A DNA stretch of 64,000 nt from NCBI RefSeq assembly GCF_009789195.1, contig NZ_WSTC01000015.1:89409-153408 (forward strand). Reading direction: 5' to 3'. The stretch is from Paenibacillus sp. MMS18-CY102. Lineage in GTDB: Bacteria > Bacillota > Bacilli > Paenibacillales > Paenibacillaceae. Both the position numbers and the translations under genes were made by a program. Under the pieces are notes generated by a model. That model was not told the DNA's origin, ran no database searches, and was given only the letters and a program-made list of their open reading frames with translations. Shown in pieces: positions 17,713 to 26,579 of this stretch (position 1 is the stretch's first letter; the number at the start of each line of letters is the position of its first letter).

Positions 17713-19149
17713 TCAATCTCGCTTGTCTTGGCGATTCTCCTTGCTTTTATCGTTATGATTATTTTTATTATTGCCGTTGTTACGATTGCTATTGCTGTCA
17801 TTGCGGTTGTTGCCTTGATCCTTGTTGTCACTGTCGCCGCGGTCATTATCCTTATCCCTGCTGGAATTCTGGCGATCATTATTGCGGCCGGAGCTGTTGC
17901 TGTGATCGTTATCCCTGCCATAGCCGCGTTGCTGGTTGTCCGGGCGGCCCTCCTCGTTATGATGGGGCCGCTGCGCCTTCGTAGAGCTGTTGTTCGTGTG
18001 ATTGGAATCTGAGCGGCCATCATCACGGTTTTGATTTTTTGGATTTGTGTCTTTCCCGTTGCCTTTGGGCTGATCTGTTTTACCGGTAGTTTTTGGTTGT
18101 GCTGGCGCCTGCTTGTTTGTATTAAGGTTCTCCTTTTCCCCTTGTTCCTCCTTCTTGCCGTTATCTGTTTTTGTATCTTTATTGTCCCCATTGCTGGCAG
18201 CATTGGTTTTTTCTTGTTTCAAGAGCGCTTTCAAACGTTGCTTTTCCCACTTCTGGCGAGCTTCTGCATGCAGGAGCCTCTTTTCTTTGCTCGGCGGTTC
18301 ATCTCCTTTATTAGTCGGAAGATCGGATTGTTGGCCCGCATTCGCTGGCAGCTCGGGGTGAACGATACGATGAATGCCGCCTACAGGAGCTGTCCACTCC
18401 TTGATCGATTGCGTCTTAAGAGTGTCTAGCTGCACGTCCGGGTTCTCGCTCTTCACTAATAAATAAACCGCCATTTTCCCAGCTGAAACACCGTTTTTCT
18501 CAGCTTCCTCACGAACTTCTTGGGGGGCAGAAAGCACCGTCACGCCGTCATCGTTAGGCATGCCGCCTGCCAATGCTTGCGGCTCGCCAGCGTGCAGCTT
18601 CTCGGTTACCGCCTTATGAATATCCGAATCGAGCTCCGCTTCGAATCGCTCGGGATCCTTTGCTTTGCCATCCAGCATAATGCTTGTAATGACGATGTCG
18701 CGGCCATCGCTTGAGCCGTTCGTACCCGATTTGGATGCCAAATCGACAATTTCCGCTGCTACCGCTGCAGCGTTTAGCCCTTTATACGCAACATCGATAA
18801 TGACCTGAGAACCTTGAACGTTTAGGCCCCTCAACTCGCGAACGCGTTCTTTATTATCGATTCCCATCTCAATGCTTGGATTTACATCCAACGTTACATA
18901 AGCGACGACTGGCGCTGCTTGGGTTCTAGGCACCATGAACATCGGGAACAACAGCAGCAGTGCGACTGCTCCTGCGATCCAAGCGCCGATGGCGCGCCGT
19001 GGACGTTTTCTTCTCCGGATGCCTTCCACCTCATCGCCGATATCGAAACCGGAGCCGGGAGCGCGTGAAATTTTTTGAAACTGCCCATCTTGTGTCAAAA
19101 TAATGTAATGCTTCTCGGATATCTCCATTACAATCCCTTTGCTGCTCAC
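17713..19149 (-). CDS. rsgI: anti-sigma-I factor RsgI-type membrane protein
   Basis: 478 residues. Residues 1-50 are the RsgI N-terminal anti-sigma domain (KGIVMEISEKHYIILTQDGQF), residues 53-73 one membrane segment, and the outer part begins with the conserved TLDVNPSIEMGID block. From about residue 290 to the end the protein is low-complexity, rich in Asn, Asp, Arg, Ser and Lys, probably an extended wall-spanning tail. No carbohydrate-binding module is present, unlike clostridial RsgI proteins. The ATG overlaps the sigI stop (ATGA at 19146-19149). Confidence 0.9.
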   Translation of the reverse strand: MSSKGIVMEISEKHYIILTQDGQFQKISRAPGSGFDIGDEVEGIRRRKRPRRAIGAWIAGAVALLLLFPMFMVPRTQAAPVVAYVTLDVNPSIEMGIDNKERVRELRGLNVQGSQVIIDVAYKGLNAAAVAAEIVDLASKSGTNGSSDGRDIVITSIMLDGKAKDPERFEAELDSDIHKAVTEKLHAGEPQALAGGMPNDDGVTVLSAPQEVREEAEKNGVSAGKMAVYLLVKSENPDVQLDTLKTQSIKEWTAPVGGIHRIVHPELPANAGQQSDLPTNKGDEPPSKEKRLLHAEARQKWEKQRLKALLKQEKTNAASNGDNKDTKTDNGKKEEQGEKENLNTNKQAPAQPKTTGKTDQPKGNGKDTNPKNQNRDDGRSDSNHTNNSSTKAQRPHHNEEGRPDNQQRGYGRDNDHSNSSGRNNDRQNSSRDKDNDRGDSDNKDQGNNRNDSNSNRNNGNNKNNHNDKSKENRQDKRD

Positions 19150-20000
19150 AGCTTCACCTCCTTCGACGATTGTGCTCGGCCTGCCAAAGAAACCTGCGGC
19201 GCGTCCGTATGCGTGATATAGGCTCTCAAATAGGGATACTCGCCCATTACCAGCAAGACGAGTGCCATTATGTATTTACGATTGCGTTCAATCGTTTTGC
19301 GGGAAACGCCCGCTTGCCCGGCTAATTCAGAAACCGGCAGGCGCCCCTTCTCGAGGATCGGGTTATATAAGAGCGGGTCGCTTGCTGCCAATTTGCCAAT
19401 AGCAAACAGCATTCCCCGTGTATCTGCATGTTTAGGCGCTTGGTCAGCCAAGTCGGAGAACGAAATCCCATATTGGCCAAGCAACGCAGCGAATGTTTGA
19501 ATTTCCTGCTTGCGATCCTCCTTGACACGGTCCTGCTCATGCTTATGCATTGCTTGTGCCGTCTCAATCGGATTGCTAGTCAGTTGGTCTTCGTCCTCGC
19601 GGTCAAACGCGCTATAAGGCACGGACTGCCAGTGGCGTTGCTCCTTGCGCACATAATCAATAAGCCGTCGGCGAATAACCGTCTCAGCGAACCCAAGAAA
19701 GGAACGGCCCGCGGCCTCATTAAAACCATCAATAGCTTCATTGAAAGCAATAAGTGCTACGCTATATTCTTCATTTTGAATTGGATCAATATATCGCTTG
19801 CAAAACCGGCTCGTTACTTTGAGGATATAAGGCTCATATTGCGCGATGAACGCCGCTCTTAGCTGTTCGTCACCACGCCTTATCTGTTCGATGGTTTCTT
19901 CTGGCGACGTGGCTGAACTGTCCGTAGACGGACGATCGCCGCTTATCTTGCTGATGAACCGTTTGAATAGTACAAGCAGCAACCGTTTCACCTCATCCAT
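19146..20000 (-). CDS. sigI: RNA polymerase sigma factor SigI
   Basis: 284 residues. The SigI core is clear: FCKRYIDPIQNEEYSVALIA, then FNEAIDGFNEAAGRSFLGFA and IRRRLIDYVRKE (region 2), and a C-terminal DNA-binding part SELAGQAGVSRKTIERNRKY. SigI controls heat and envelope-related genes and is held by RsgI, encoded next. The start is uncertain: GTG at 20021, ATG at 20000 (AGGGGG 12 nt upstream) and TTG at 19982 (GAGGTG 6 nt upstream) are all in frame. The ATG is listed. A possible SigI-type promoter and a hairpin lie over this start region (20005-20033). Confidence 0.9.
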   Translation of the reverse strand: MDEVKRLLLVLFKRFISKISGDRPSTDSSATSPEETIEQIRRGDEQLRAAFIAQYEPYILKVTSRFCKRYIDPIQNEEYSVALIAFNEAIDGFNEAAGRSFLGFAETVIRRRLIDYVRKEQRHWQSVPYSAFDREDEDQLTSNPIETAQAMHKHEQDRVKEDRKQEIQTFAALLGQYGISFSDLADQAPKHADTRGMLFAIGKLAASDPLLYNPILEKGRLPVSELAGQAGVSRKTIERNRKYIMALVLLVMGEYPYLRAYITHTDAPQVSLAGRAQSSKEVKL

Positions 20001-20004
20001 ATCT

Positions 20005-20033
20005 TTCGTCTGCCCCCTCACCCTTGAGGGGGT
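20005..20033 (-). promoter_or_regulatory. possible SigI autoregulatory promoter and/or hairpin at sigI start
   Basis: On the minus strand ACCCCC (20033-20028) is followed after 19 nt by CGAA (20008-20005), the element pair reported for Bacillus SigI promoters. The same stretch folds as a perfect 8-bp stem, CCCCCTCA with TGAGGGGG (20013-20032), with a 4-nt loop and no T-run, which would cover the AGGGGG ribosome site of the ATG start. Confidence 0.4.
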
Positions 20034-20049
20034 GCAGCGCTCATAGCAT

Positions 20050-20076
20050 AAAAAAAAGCCTCCGCAACCGGAGGCT
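20050..20076 (-). terminator. terminator of the gene at 20089
   Basis: AGCCTCCG (20057-20064) and CGGAGGCT (20069-20076) make an 8-bp stem, followed on the minus strand by eight T. It lies 12 nt past the stop of the small Cys-rich protein gene and ahead of sigI. Confidence 0.85.
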
Positions 20077-20088
20077 CTGAACTTTACC

Positions 20089-20502
20089 TTAGGACGTCTG
20101 CCGTTGGCGTAATTTCGTTCGTCTTGCGCTCAACACGCCTAGTCGCTTCTTCAGGTCATTACTCCACTGCGTATCGTCGATCTGCTTCGCAATGGCGAGC
20201 AAATCAAGCGCCATGTCGATCTGGCTGATTACTACATCAAGCGGATCCTCATTCTCGTTGTTCACGCAGTTCTCGAACAATAAATTCGTATCCTTCTCGA
20301 CATAATCTTGAAAATCAATTTCGGACGCGCCATCGCCATGCGCGAATTCTGCCAGAATTTCGTACTCGTTCTCAATCATATGGTGAACTTCTACTGACTG
20401 GCATACCGGACAGAACAAGATCGGTACATTATGAATATGAGTCCGGAAATGCTTAAGCGTTCCTTTCGTGCCAATCATGCTGGCTCCACAACAGAAACTC
20501 AT
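20089..20502 (-). CDS. small protein with possible zinc ribbon, unknown function
   Basis: 137 residues. It begins MSFCCGAS, and after 28 residues has FCPVCQ, so the CC and CPxC pairs could form one zinc ribbon. Then follow an acidic middle (YEILAEFAHGDGASEIDFQDY) and a helical, basic C-terminus. The ATG at 20502 has AGGGG 10 nt upstream; ATG at 20508 or 20541 are less likely. It ends at its own terminator. The N-terminal part resembles YgiT-type zinc fingers, but I cannot assign a role. Confidence 0.65.
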   Translation of the reverse strand: MSFCCGASMIGTKGTLKHFRTHIHNVPILFCPVCQSVEVHHMIENEYEILAEFAHGDGASEIDFQDYVEKDTNLLFENCVNNENEDPLDVVISQIDMALDLLAIAKQIDDTQWSNDLKKRLGVLSARRTKLRQRQTS

Positions 20503-20667
20503 CGGCATCTCACCCCTTAAAGGTATACGTTCACTGGACATTCATTGGCTTAGCAGTTGTACAGCGATTACCCGATATGCACTTTATTGAAACTTACCCC
20601 TAACGTATTCGATCCTCACCCACGAAATTCCTGCAAAATACGGGAACCAATAATAGACAGGTTATAA

Positions 20668-20696
20668 AAAAGCCCGCACACAAGGCGCGGGCTTTT
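20668..20696. terminator. bidirectional terminator after peroxiredoxin gene
   Basis: AAAAGCCCGC (20668-20677) pairs with GCGGGCTTTT (20687-20696). It stands 20 nt past the peroxiredoxin stop. Confidence 0.85.
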
Positions 20697-20716
20697 ATTC
20701 GTGGCATAAGCCGATA

Positions 20717-21265
20717 TTATTGTGCTACGAGCGTTTTCTCGCCTGGCTTCCAGTTGATTGGGCATAGGCCACCGGATTGCAGAGCTTGCAGAACGCGAAG
20801 CGTTTCTTCTACGCTGCGGCCTACATTGTTGTGGTTAACCACTTGGTATACGAGCTCGCCTTCTGGGTTGATGATGAACAGGCCGCGCAATGCGATGCCT
20901 TCTTCTTCGATCAGTACGCCATAATCGCGTGCTGCGCTCTTCGTGATGTCAGCAGCCAGTGGGAAGTTCAGCTTGCCCAGGCCGTTGTCGTTTTTGTCCG
21001 TACGAATCCAAGCGCGGTGGCTATGGATACTGTCCGTGCTAACGCCGAGCACTTCTGTGTTCAGGTCTTTGAATTGTGCGTATGCATCGCTAAGTGCTGT
21101 AATTTCCGTTGGGCATACGAACGTGAAATCAAGCGGATAGAAGAAGAATACGAGCCATTTGCCTTTGTAATCAGACAGGGATGCTTTACCGAATTGCTCT
21201 CCATCACCGGATACTGTTTCCAACGTGAAATCTGGTGCCAAACGACCTACCAAACGATCTGCCAT
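20717..21265 (-). CDS. typical 2-Cys peroxiredoxin (AhpC/Prx1 type)
   Basis: 182 residues, full length. The peroxidatic Cys51 sits in FTFVCPTE, and the resolving Cys168 in GGLCPINW near the C-terminus. It reduces hydrogen peroxide and organic peroxides in the cytosol, recharged by thioredoxin or AhpF; no ahpF is next to it. GGAGG precedes the ATG. It forms a single-gene unit with a good SigA promoter (21335-21363) and a PerR-like box upstream of that promoter. Confidence 0.93.
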   Translation of the reverse strand: MADRLVGRLAPDFTLETVSGDGEQFGKASLSDYKGKWLVFFFYPLDFTFVCPTEITALSDAYAQFKDLNTEVLGVSTDSIHSHRAWIRTDKNDNGLGKLNFPLAADITKSAARDYGVLIEEEGIALRGLFIINPEGELVYQVVNHNNVGRSVEETLRVLQALQSGGLCPINWKPGEKTLVAQ

Positions 21266-21334
21266 AATAAAAGAACCTCCTTGACGCCAGTGGCGTAATT
21301 TGAGTGAATGTCTATTGACTTGCTTCCTAGATGA

Positions 21335-21363
21335 ATGGTACCACCAGAATGGAATGAAGTCAA
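21335..21363 (-). promoter_or_regulatory. SigA-type promoter of the peroxiredoxin gene
   Basis: On the minus strand TTGACT (21363-21358) and TACCAT (21340-21335) are 17 nt apart, about 70 nt before the start codon. Confidence 0.6.
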
Positions 21364-21382
21364 TATTGTATTCGTTATTTAT

Positions 21383-21397
21383 TAATAATTATTATAA
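21383..21397 (-). promoter_or_regulatory. PerR-box-like operator
   Basis: TAATAATTATTATAA matches 14 of 15 positions of the PerR box TTATAATNATTATAA and lies 20 nt upstream of the -35 element of the peroxiredoxin gene, in the short gap after leuB. The region is AT-rich, so a chance match is possible. Confidence 0.45.
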
Positions 21398-21404
21398 TTA
21401 AATA

Positions 21405-22484
21405 TTAGTTGCCCATCGCTGCAACGATCAGGTCACCCATCGCTGCCGTGCCGATCGCTTTGCTCTTATCGACTGCGATGTCACCTGTACGGTGGCCCGC
21501 ATCGAGAACCGATTTAACCGCATCTTCAATGCGTTGTGCTGCTTCATGGTAACCGAACGTCAGGCGGAACATGAGCGCTACAGACAGGATCGTAGCGATT
21601 GGGTTCGAGATGCCTTGTCCAGCGATGTCAGGCGCCGAGCCGTGTACTGGCTCGTACAGGCCGAAGCTGCCTTCGCCCAGCGATGCAGAGGAGAGCATGC
21701 CGATCGAGCCCGTCAGCATTGCTGCTTCGTCGCTCAGGATATCGCCGAACATGTTCTCTGTTACGATAACGTCGAAGCTCGACGGACGGCGGAGCAATTG
21801 CATTGCGCAGTTGTCTACGAGTACATGCTCAAGCTCTACGTCTGGATATTCTGGCGCGATCCGGTTTACAACTTCACGCCACAGGCGGGACGTTTCAAGT
21901 ACGTTTGCTTTATCAACCGACGCCAGCTTTTTGCGGCGTGTTTGTGCGATTTCGAACGCTTGGCGAACGATACGCTCAACTTCTTGTACGTTATATGCGC
22001 AAGTATCGACTGCTTCTTCGCCATTCGCAGTTTCACGACGGAATTTCTCGCCGAAATAAATGCCGCCCGTCAGCTCGCGCACAACGATTAGGTCCGTGCC
22101 TTCAAGCACTTCTGGTTTCAGCGTCGAAGCTTCCTTCAAGCAATCGAATACGTTCGCAGGGCGGATGTTCGAGAACAAGCCAAGCGCTTTACGAATGCCG
22201 AGCAGGCCTGTTTCTGGACGAAGCTCTTTTGAATTGTTATCCCATTTAGGGCCGCCAACTGCTCCGAGCAATACAGCGTCCGCTTTTTGGCAAATTTCAA
22301 GCGTTTCTTGCGGAAGCGGCGTACCTTTCTCGTCGATTGCGATACCGCCGAACAGGCCGTGCTCCGTCTCGAATTGGTAGCCGAACAGCTCTTCCGTTTT
22401 TTTGAGCACTTTAAGCGCTTCCCCGACTACCTCTGGTCCAATGCCGTCGCCGCCGAGAACTGCGATTTTTTTTACGTCTGCCAT
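21405..22484 (-). CDS. leuB: 3-isopropylmalate dehydrogenase
   Basis: 359 residues. Motifs in order: [14 protein letters not shown] (N-terminus), [11 protein letters not shown], the substrate loop [12 protein letters not shown], and the cofactor block [18 protein letters not shown]. It oxidises and decarboxylates 3-isopropylmalate with NAD, the third step of leucine synthesis. The ATG at 22484 gives the normal N-terminus although AGGAG is 14 nt away; the frame is open to 22568. It is separated from ilvBNC-leuA by four unrelated genes, and leuC/leuD are not in the window, so the leucine pathway is split in this genome. Confidence 0.95.
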   Translation of the reverse strand: MADVKKIAVLGGDGIGPEVVGEALKVLKKTEELFGYQFETEHGLFGGIAIDEKGTPLPQETLEICQKADAVLLGAVGGPKWDNNSKELRPETGLLGIRKALGLFSNIRPANVFDCLKEASTLKPEVLEGTDLIVVRELTGGIYFGEKFRRETANGEEAVDTCAYNVQEVERIVRQAFEIAQTRRKKLASVDKANVLETSRLWREVVNRIAPEYPDVELEHVLVDNCAMQLLRRPSSFDVIVTENMFGDILSDEAAMLTGSIGMLSSASLGEGSFGLYEPVHGSAPDIAGQGISNPIATILSVALMFRLTFGYHEAAQRIEDAVKSVLDAGHRTGDIAVDKSKAIGTAAMGDLIVAAMGN

Positions 22485-22601
22485 AATAGTAATTGACACT
22501 CCTCTTCTATACACACAATAAATTCTCAATCTATTATCAGTTGTACCACAAATGGCCGTTGAAGACAAAGATATAAATGCTATCGGAATTATAGTTTATG
22601 C

Positions 22602-24173
22602 CTATTGCTGCTCCGGCTTCGCCTGCCACTTCCCATTAACCCAGCTAATGCCGAACGAAATCGCGCCGAGCAACAGGAACACGATGATTTTGTACAGCGA
22701 GCTCTCGCCGCTTAGATCGATCAGAATCGCTTTAAGCGCGACCAGTACGATTACAATCGAACCAATCCATCGGAACGGGCGTTGGCGGCTGTAGGCTCCC
22801 CATAAAAACAGCAGCAATGCGTAGATGCCCCATGCGGCCGACAATGCCAGCTGAACACTGCCTGCCACGTCGTATTCCTCATATACATTGGTGATCTGAA
22901 CCGTCAGCAAGCCACCAACGATAATATGGCTGAAGACAGCGTACATCACAGCAACGATTGAAGCCGACTCTTGATCGAGCGCTTTATATTTAACCTGTCT
23001 GGATACATAGAAGCCAAAGGCTGCTAGCGCAACCCAAGCAATCGCTCCACCGTTCAAGAACGGAATATAGAGGCCGCCCAGCGGATTGAGCCTTGGCACA
23101 TCCCATGCATGGGCAAACCAATAAATGCCCGTAAAGAACCATACGAACGAGCCGCCAAGAATTAACCAATCCGAGCGAAGCTTACGGCCCACAAGTACCA
23201 TAACGGTTGCGATAGCTGTCCATACGAAAGCGCCTACGAGCGGGCGGTAATCGGAGCCTGATCCAAGGCCCGACAGCCCAAGCAGCAATGCAATGGCTGC
23301 TAACGCCGCATGGATATGGCCTGTAGCAGCAGATACAGCTGCCATTCGGAAACGATAGATAACAAGCGCAAGCACACCGTATAACCCGCCGATTAGGAGC
23401 AATAGAACCGTCATCGCACCTTGCTCAGGAAGCAGCGCAGCTGCCCATGCCCCAAACAGTACTGTGTTTGCGAAGCTGAAATATACATTTACGCCTGCAA
23501 GGCTGCTGCGCTCCCGCCATGCCGCAATGTAGAACGCTATCAAGTAGAACACAAATGCTGCAATCGCATACCGCATCAGCATGCTCCACCAATTATCCGA
23601 CTCTGGCAAGAAATGAATATAATATACGCCGTACAACAGCCAAGTAAATACGAATGCCGTTAAACGCAGCTCAATCCAGCCTTTCATGACGCTAATGGCA
23701 AACACAACACTGTTCATCACGAGCAAATAAAGGAACAGCTGCAGCACTTGATCCGTCTCAGGGCGCATGGCGAGCGGCGCAACCATTGATCCAAGCAGCG
23801 ATACCATCATCAAAATGCGGGAATTAAACCGATATGCATAAGCGGCAACGGCAGTCGTTATCGCCGTCATAACGACTAACACCGTCATCGATTCCCATAA
23901 CGTCGTGTAGATGCCCGCATACGCTGCTGTTGTGTATCCGATTGCTGCCCCTAGCCCCGTGCCAAGCTCTCCGGCTAGCCCATATGCCGTTCCATTGCGA
24001 TGAAGCTTCACGCCAATCGCAGCAGCCGCTGCACCAATGATTAAGCCAGCTCCTACTTTAATCGGGTCTGTGAGCCAGCCTTGATCCGCCGAATATTTAA
24101 AGAGCGAAATGAACGCTGCCAATACGAACAGCGCGCCCAACGCTGTCGTCCAATGCTTTTTCCATAGTTCCAT
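22602..24173 (-). CDS. DUF2339 multi-spanning membrane protein
   Basis: 523 residues with about 14-16 hydrophobic segments and very short loops, typical of DUF2339 proteins, whose function is unknown. The N-terminal WKKHWTTALGALFVLAAFISL opens the first segment. The ATG at 24173 has GGGAGG 8 nt upstream; the frame is open to 24212. A perfect 17-bp palindrome lies 30 nt upstream. It follows the two-component genes on the same strand by 117 nt and may be a separate unit. Confidence 0.75.
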   Translation of the reverse strand: MELWKKHWTTALGALFVLAAFISLFKYSADQGWLTDPIKVGAGLIIGAAAAAIGVKLHRNGTAYGLAGELGTGLGAAIGYTTAAYAGIYTTLWESMTVLVVMTAITTAVAAYAYRFNSRILMMVSLLGSMVAPLAMRPETDQVLQLFLYLLVMNSVVFAISVMKGWIELRLTAFVFTWLLYGVYYIHFLPESDNWWSMLMRYAIAAFVFYLIAFYIAAWRERSSLAGVNVYFSFANTVLFGAWAAALLPEQGAMTVLLLLIGGLYGVLALVIYRFRMAAVSAATGHIHAALAAIALLLGLSGLGSGSDYRPLVGAFVWTAIATVMVLVGRKLRSDWLILGGSFVWFFTGIYWFAHAWDVPRLNPLGGLYIPFLNGGAIAWVALAAFGFYVSRQVKYKALDQESASIVAVMYAVFSHIIVGGLLTVQITNVYEEYDVAGSVQLALSAAWGIYALLLFLWGAYSRQRPFRWIGSIVIVLVALKAILIDLSGESSLYKIIVFLLLGAISFGISWVNGKWQAKPEQQ

Positions 24174-24202
24174 TACAAGCGCCTCCCGTTCGGGATGAAA
24201 GT

Positions 24203-24219
24203 TTAGGACCAAGTCCTAA
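24203..24219 (-). promoter_or_regulatory. perfect palindrome, candidate repressor operator
   Basis: TTAGGACCAAGTCCTAA is a perfect 7-3-7 palindrome just upstream of the DUF2339 gene. Its TTAG-AC...T-CTAA frame resembles the 17-bp FapR operator of Bacillus. Confidence 0.4.
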
Positions 24220-24290
24220 CACTTCCTATTCTACTCGCGCCTGCCAATGGGAATAGTACTAACTTTGCCTGGTACCAGTTGATTCTGCAG

Positions 24291-24977
24291 CTAAAACAGC
24301 CCCATATCCTTCGCTTTCTCAGCCGCTTCTTTACTGGTTCCTACACCGATTTTGCGCAAAATATTGCCTACGTGATTTTTCACAGTACGAAGCGATAAGA
24401 ACGACCGCTCAGCGATCTGCGATTGGCTATAACCCTCATGAATCATCGATAGCACCTGCGCCTCGGCCGGCGTTACTTGACGCTTAAATTGGTCGACCTC
24501 GTACTCTCTCTCTACTTTCTTAAGTCGCCTAAGCTCCTCTAACACCAGCCTTGCCGCCGAGGCATCAATGGCCGAACGGTCCGCCGCCGCTTGGCGAATC
24601 GCATGTGGAATGTCCGCATAATTCGACTTTACAATATAGTTAACAGCCCCTGCGCGCAGCGCCTCCGACACGAACGCGCCATCTTCCATCGATGTCAGCA
24701 TAATGATTCGTGCAAAGGTAATCGCCGGCAGCTCCGACGCTAGCCGTAGCCCCGCTGGAGTATCCGCCATCATAATATCGAGTAAAATCACATCAGGATT
24801 CGCGCTCGTACATAATGCCACAACCTGCTCAGGATCGCCTGTCTCTGCTATAACCGCAAGATTAGGTTCCGCACTTAAATAAAGGGACAGCCCTCGCCGC
24901 CACTCGGGATCATCCTCAACGAGCATGACACGAATTTCCCCTTCTTTCGCCTGCATGGATTGCTGCTGCCCGTTCAT
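24291..24977 (-). CDS. NarL-type response regulator
   Basis: 228 residues. An N-terminal receiver domain shows the acidic pair in VEDDPEW, the phospho-acceptor Asp in DVILLDIMM, the Thr/Ser in MLTSMED and the Lys in IVKSNY. The C-terminal LuxR-type helix-turn-helix is IHEGYSQSQIAERSFLSLR followed by TVKNHVGNIL. The ATG at 24977 has AAGGAG 7 nt upstream and overlaps the stop of the sensor gene (ATGA), so kinase and regulator are coupled. Target genes unknown; the DUF2339 gene downstream is a candidate. Confidence 0.9.
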   Translation of the reverse strand: MNGQQQSMQAKEGEIRVMLVEDDPEWRRGLSLYLSAEPNLAVIAETGDPEQVVALCTSANPDVILLDIMMADTPAGLRLASELPAITFARIIMLTSMEDGAFVSEALRAGAVNYIVKSNYADIPHAIRQAAADRSAIDASAARLVLEELRRLKKVEREYEVDQFKRQVTPAEAQVLSMIHEGYSQSQIAERSFLSLRTVKNHVGNILRKIGVGTSKEAAEKAKDMGLF

Positions 24978-26398
24978 TGCCTCACTCCTTCTTCGCATCC
25001 CCTGGCTTTCTCTGCGCTTTTCCCTGCTGCAGCCGCCTGCCTGCGCTTGATTGAACGTTTCAACGACGGGAACGAGAAGGTAACTTCTGTTCCGCTCCCC
25101 CATTCACTCGCAATGCGCAGTTCTCCGCCTTGTCGGTTCATAAGCTGGCTGCTATAAGCAAGGCCGAGCCCAAAATTCATTTCTTTGCCGCTCTTCGTCG
25201 TAAAGAACGGCTCCGTTACTTTCAGCAAATTATGCCGCTCGATGCCGCTGCCCGTATCTCGAATAGCGACCATCGCCCCTCGTTTGCCGCCTGAAACTAT
25301 AATCGTCAGTTGCCCGCCTCTAGGCATCGCTTCCAACGCGTTACGGAGCACATTGTGGATGGCTTCCTCCGTCTGCGCAACGTCGGCAAATACTTCAATC
25401 CCAGCATGCTCTTCTTGATAGATGATATGTACGCCAGCAGCTTCAGCCGCCACTGTAACGGCTTCGGTCTGCCTTCGCACAAGCTCTTCCACATTCACAA
25501 CTTCCGGGCTTAAAACAAGCTCCTGCGTCCGCTCGTGAACGCTTCGAATCATCGCCTCTATATGCTCTGCTGCGCGTACAATGACCGCTGCATCCTCCCG
25601 GTTGCCCGCTCCCGCGGTTGACCGTCCCATATGTTCAGCGAACAGCTTGATTTTGGCGATATCATTCTTAATGGCATGATTCATCATCGCCGTCCCGCTC
25701 GTAATCGCCCGCATGGAGGAATCTAAACGGCGGCGCTCAATCATGAGCTGGACGCCGAGAAACCCATATTTGAACAAGGATACGACAAATATGCCGAACC
25801 CAACCGGGATGGACCACACGTTATACCGCCACATCCGATAAACGCCGAGTACGGGCAAAATGTAATTCATCGCCACGGCAAACAAAACTGCCGGCAGCAC
25901 GGCCGCCGTTACAATCAAATGCGCACGCCGCTCCGCAGGATGCGTCGCTCGTTTTGTTATAATGATTAACGTTCCAAGAACGCTATATGGAATTGCCCAG
26001 CATGCTAGAGGGCCATAGGGTACCGGCAAATGGTCTGCAATCGGCACACCGAGCATAATAATAGGCGGAATAAGTGCTGCATACGGCAATATCTTAGCCA
26101 CTCGACGCGGAATCGCTTCCGTATGATAGCCCGCCGCAAACAACAAATAGCTGTATGGCAAGCCATAATAGCTAATCCACGAGCATCCACGTTGAAGCCT
26201 GCGCAGCAGCAGCACTTTCGTTTCAAGCGCCGCAGCGCTGCTCTCATACGCCACAATCCAGCTTTCCATGACGGAAGCCAGCGCGCCGATCCCACCGCAG
26301 AAAGCGACCAAGCTCAGCCATCTAACTGCTGGGCTCCTCCGGTTTGTTAAAAGCAGCAACAGCGAAGTCATCCACAATATGGCCATTACGAACGTCAT
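24974..26398 (-). CDS. membrane sensor histidine kinase
   Basis: 474 residues. About seven hydrophobic segments fill residues 1-215, followed by a phospho-acceptor region with MMNHAIKNDIAKIKLF and a HATPase domain (N box NVLRNALEAMP, DTGSGIERHN, FGLGLAY). The His-Ala-Ile-Lys-Asn motif is of the HisKA_7TM/NatK-like class. A basic tail ends the protein. It overlaps the downstream NarL-type regulator gene. The multi-spanning input domain suggests sensing at or in the membrane; ligand unknown. Confidence 0.85.
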   Translation of the reverse strand: MTFVMAILWMTSLLLLLTNRRSPAVRWLSLVAFCGGIGALASVMESWIVAYESSAAALETKVLLLRRLQRGCSWISYYGLPYSYLLFAAGYHTEAIPRRVAKILPYAALIPPIIMLGVPIADHLPVPYGPLACWAIPYSVLGTLIIITKRATHPAERRAHLIVTAAVLPAVLFAVAMNYILPVLGVYRMWRYNVWSIPVGFGIFVVSLFKYGFLGVQLMIERRRLDSSMRAITSGTAMMNHAIKNDIAKIKLFAEHMGRSTAGAGNREDAAVIVRAAEHIEAMIRSVHERTQELVLSPEVVNVEELVRRQTEAVTVAAEAAGVHIIYQEEHAGIEVFADVAQTEEAIHNVLRNALEAMPRGGQLTIIVSGGKRGAMVAIRDTGSGIERHNLLKVTEPFFTTKSGKEMNFGLGLAYSSQLMNRQGGELRIASEWGSGTEVTFSFPSLKRSIKRRQAAAAGKSAEKARGCEEGVRQ

Positions 26399-26522
26399 GA
26401 CAGTAATCTCCTTATCTGTAACAGTGAAAAGTGGAAACCTGTCTCATTATAGCATGTAACTACTGCCCCCCTGTTTAAAGACCTGCTAAAGCCCGCTCCT
26501 TCCCCCCTCCCCTATACAAAAT

Positions 26523-26545
26523 AAAAAAACGCCTTCCTCAAGGCG
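26523..26545 (-). terminator. terminator of the DUF1697 gene
   Basis: CGCCTT (26530-26535) and AAGGCG (26540-26545) form the stem; seven T follow on the minus strand. It is 35 nt past the DUF1697 stop. Confidence 0.75.
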
Positions 26546-26579
26546 GTTTTCTATCTATCTTTTATTTCGTTTATGCAGT

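Noticed and set aside
17685..18203. 172-codon minus-strand frame overlapping the rsgI tail
   Set aside because: Alternative reading of the low-complexity rsgI 3' end; Thr/Ile/Ala repeats arise from the Asn/Asp/Arg codons in another frame.
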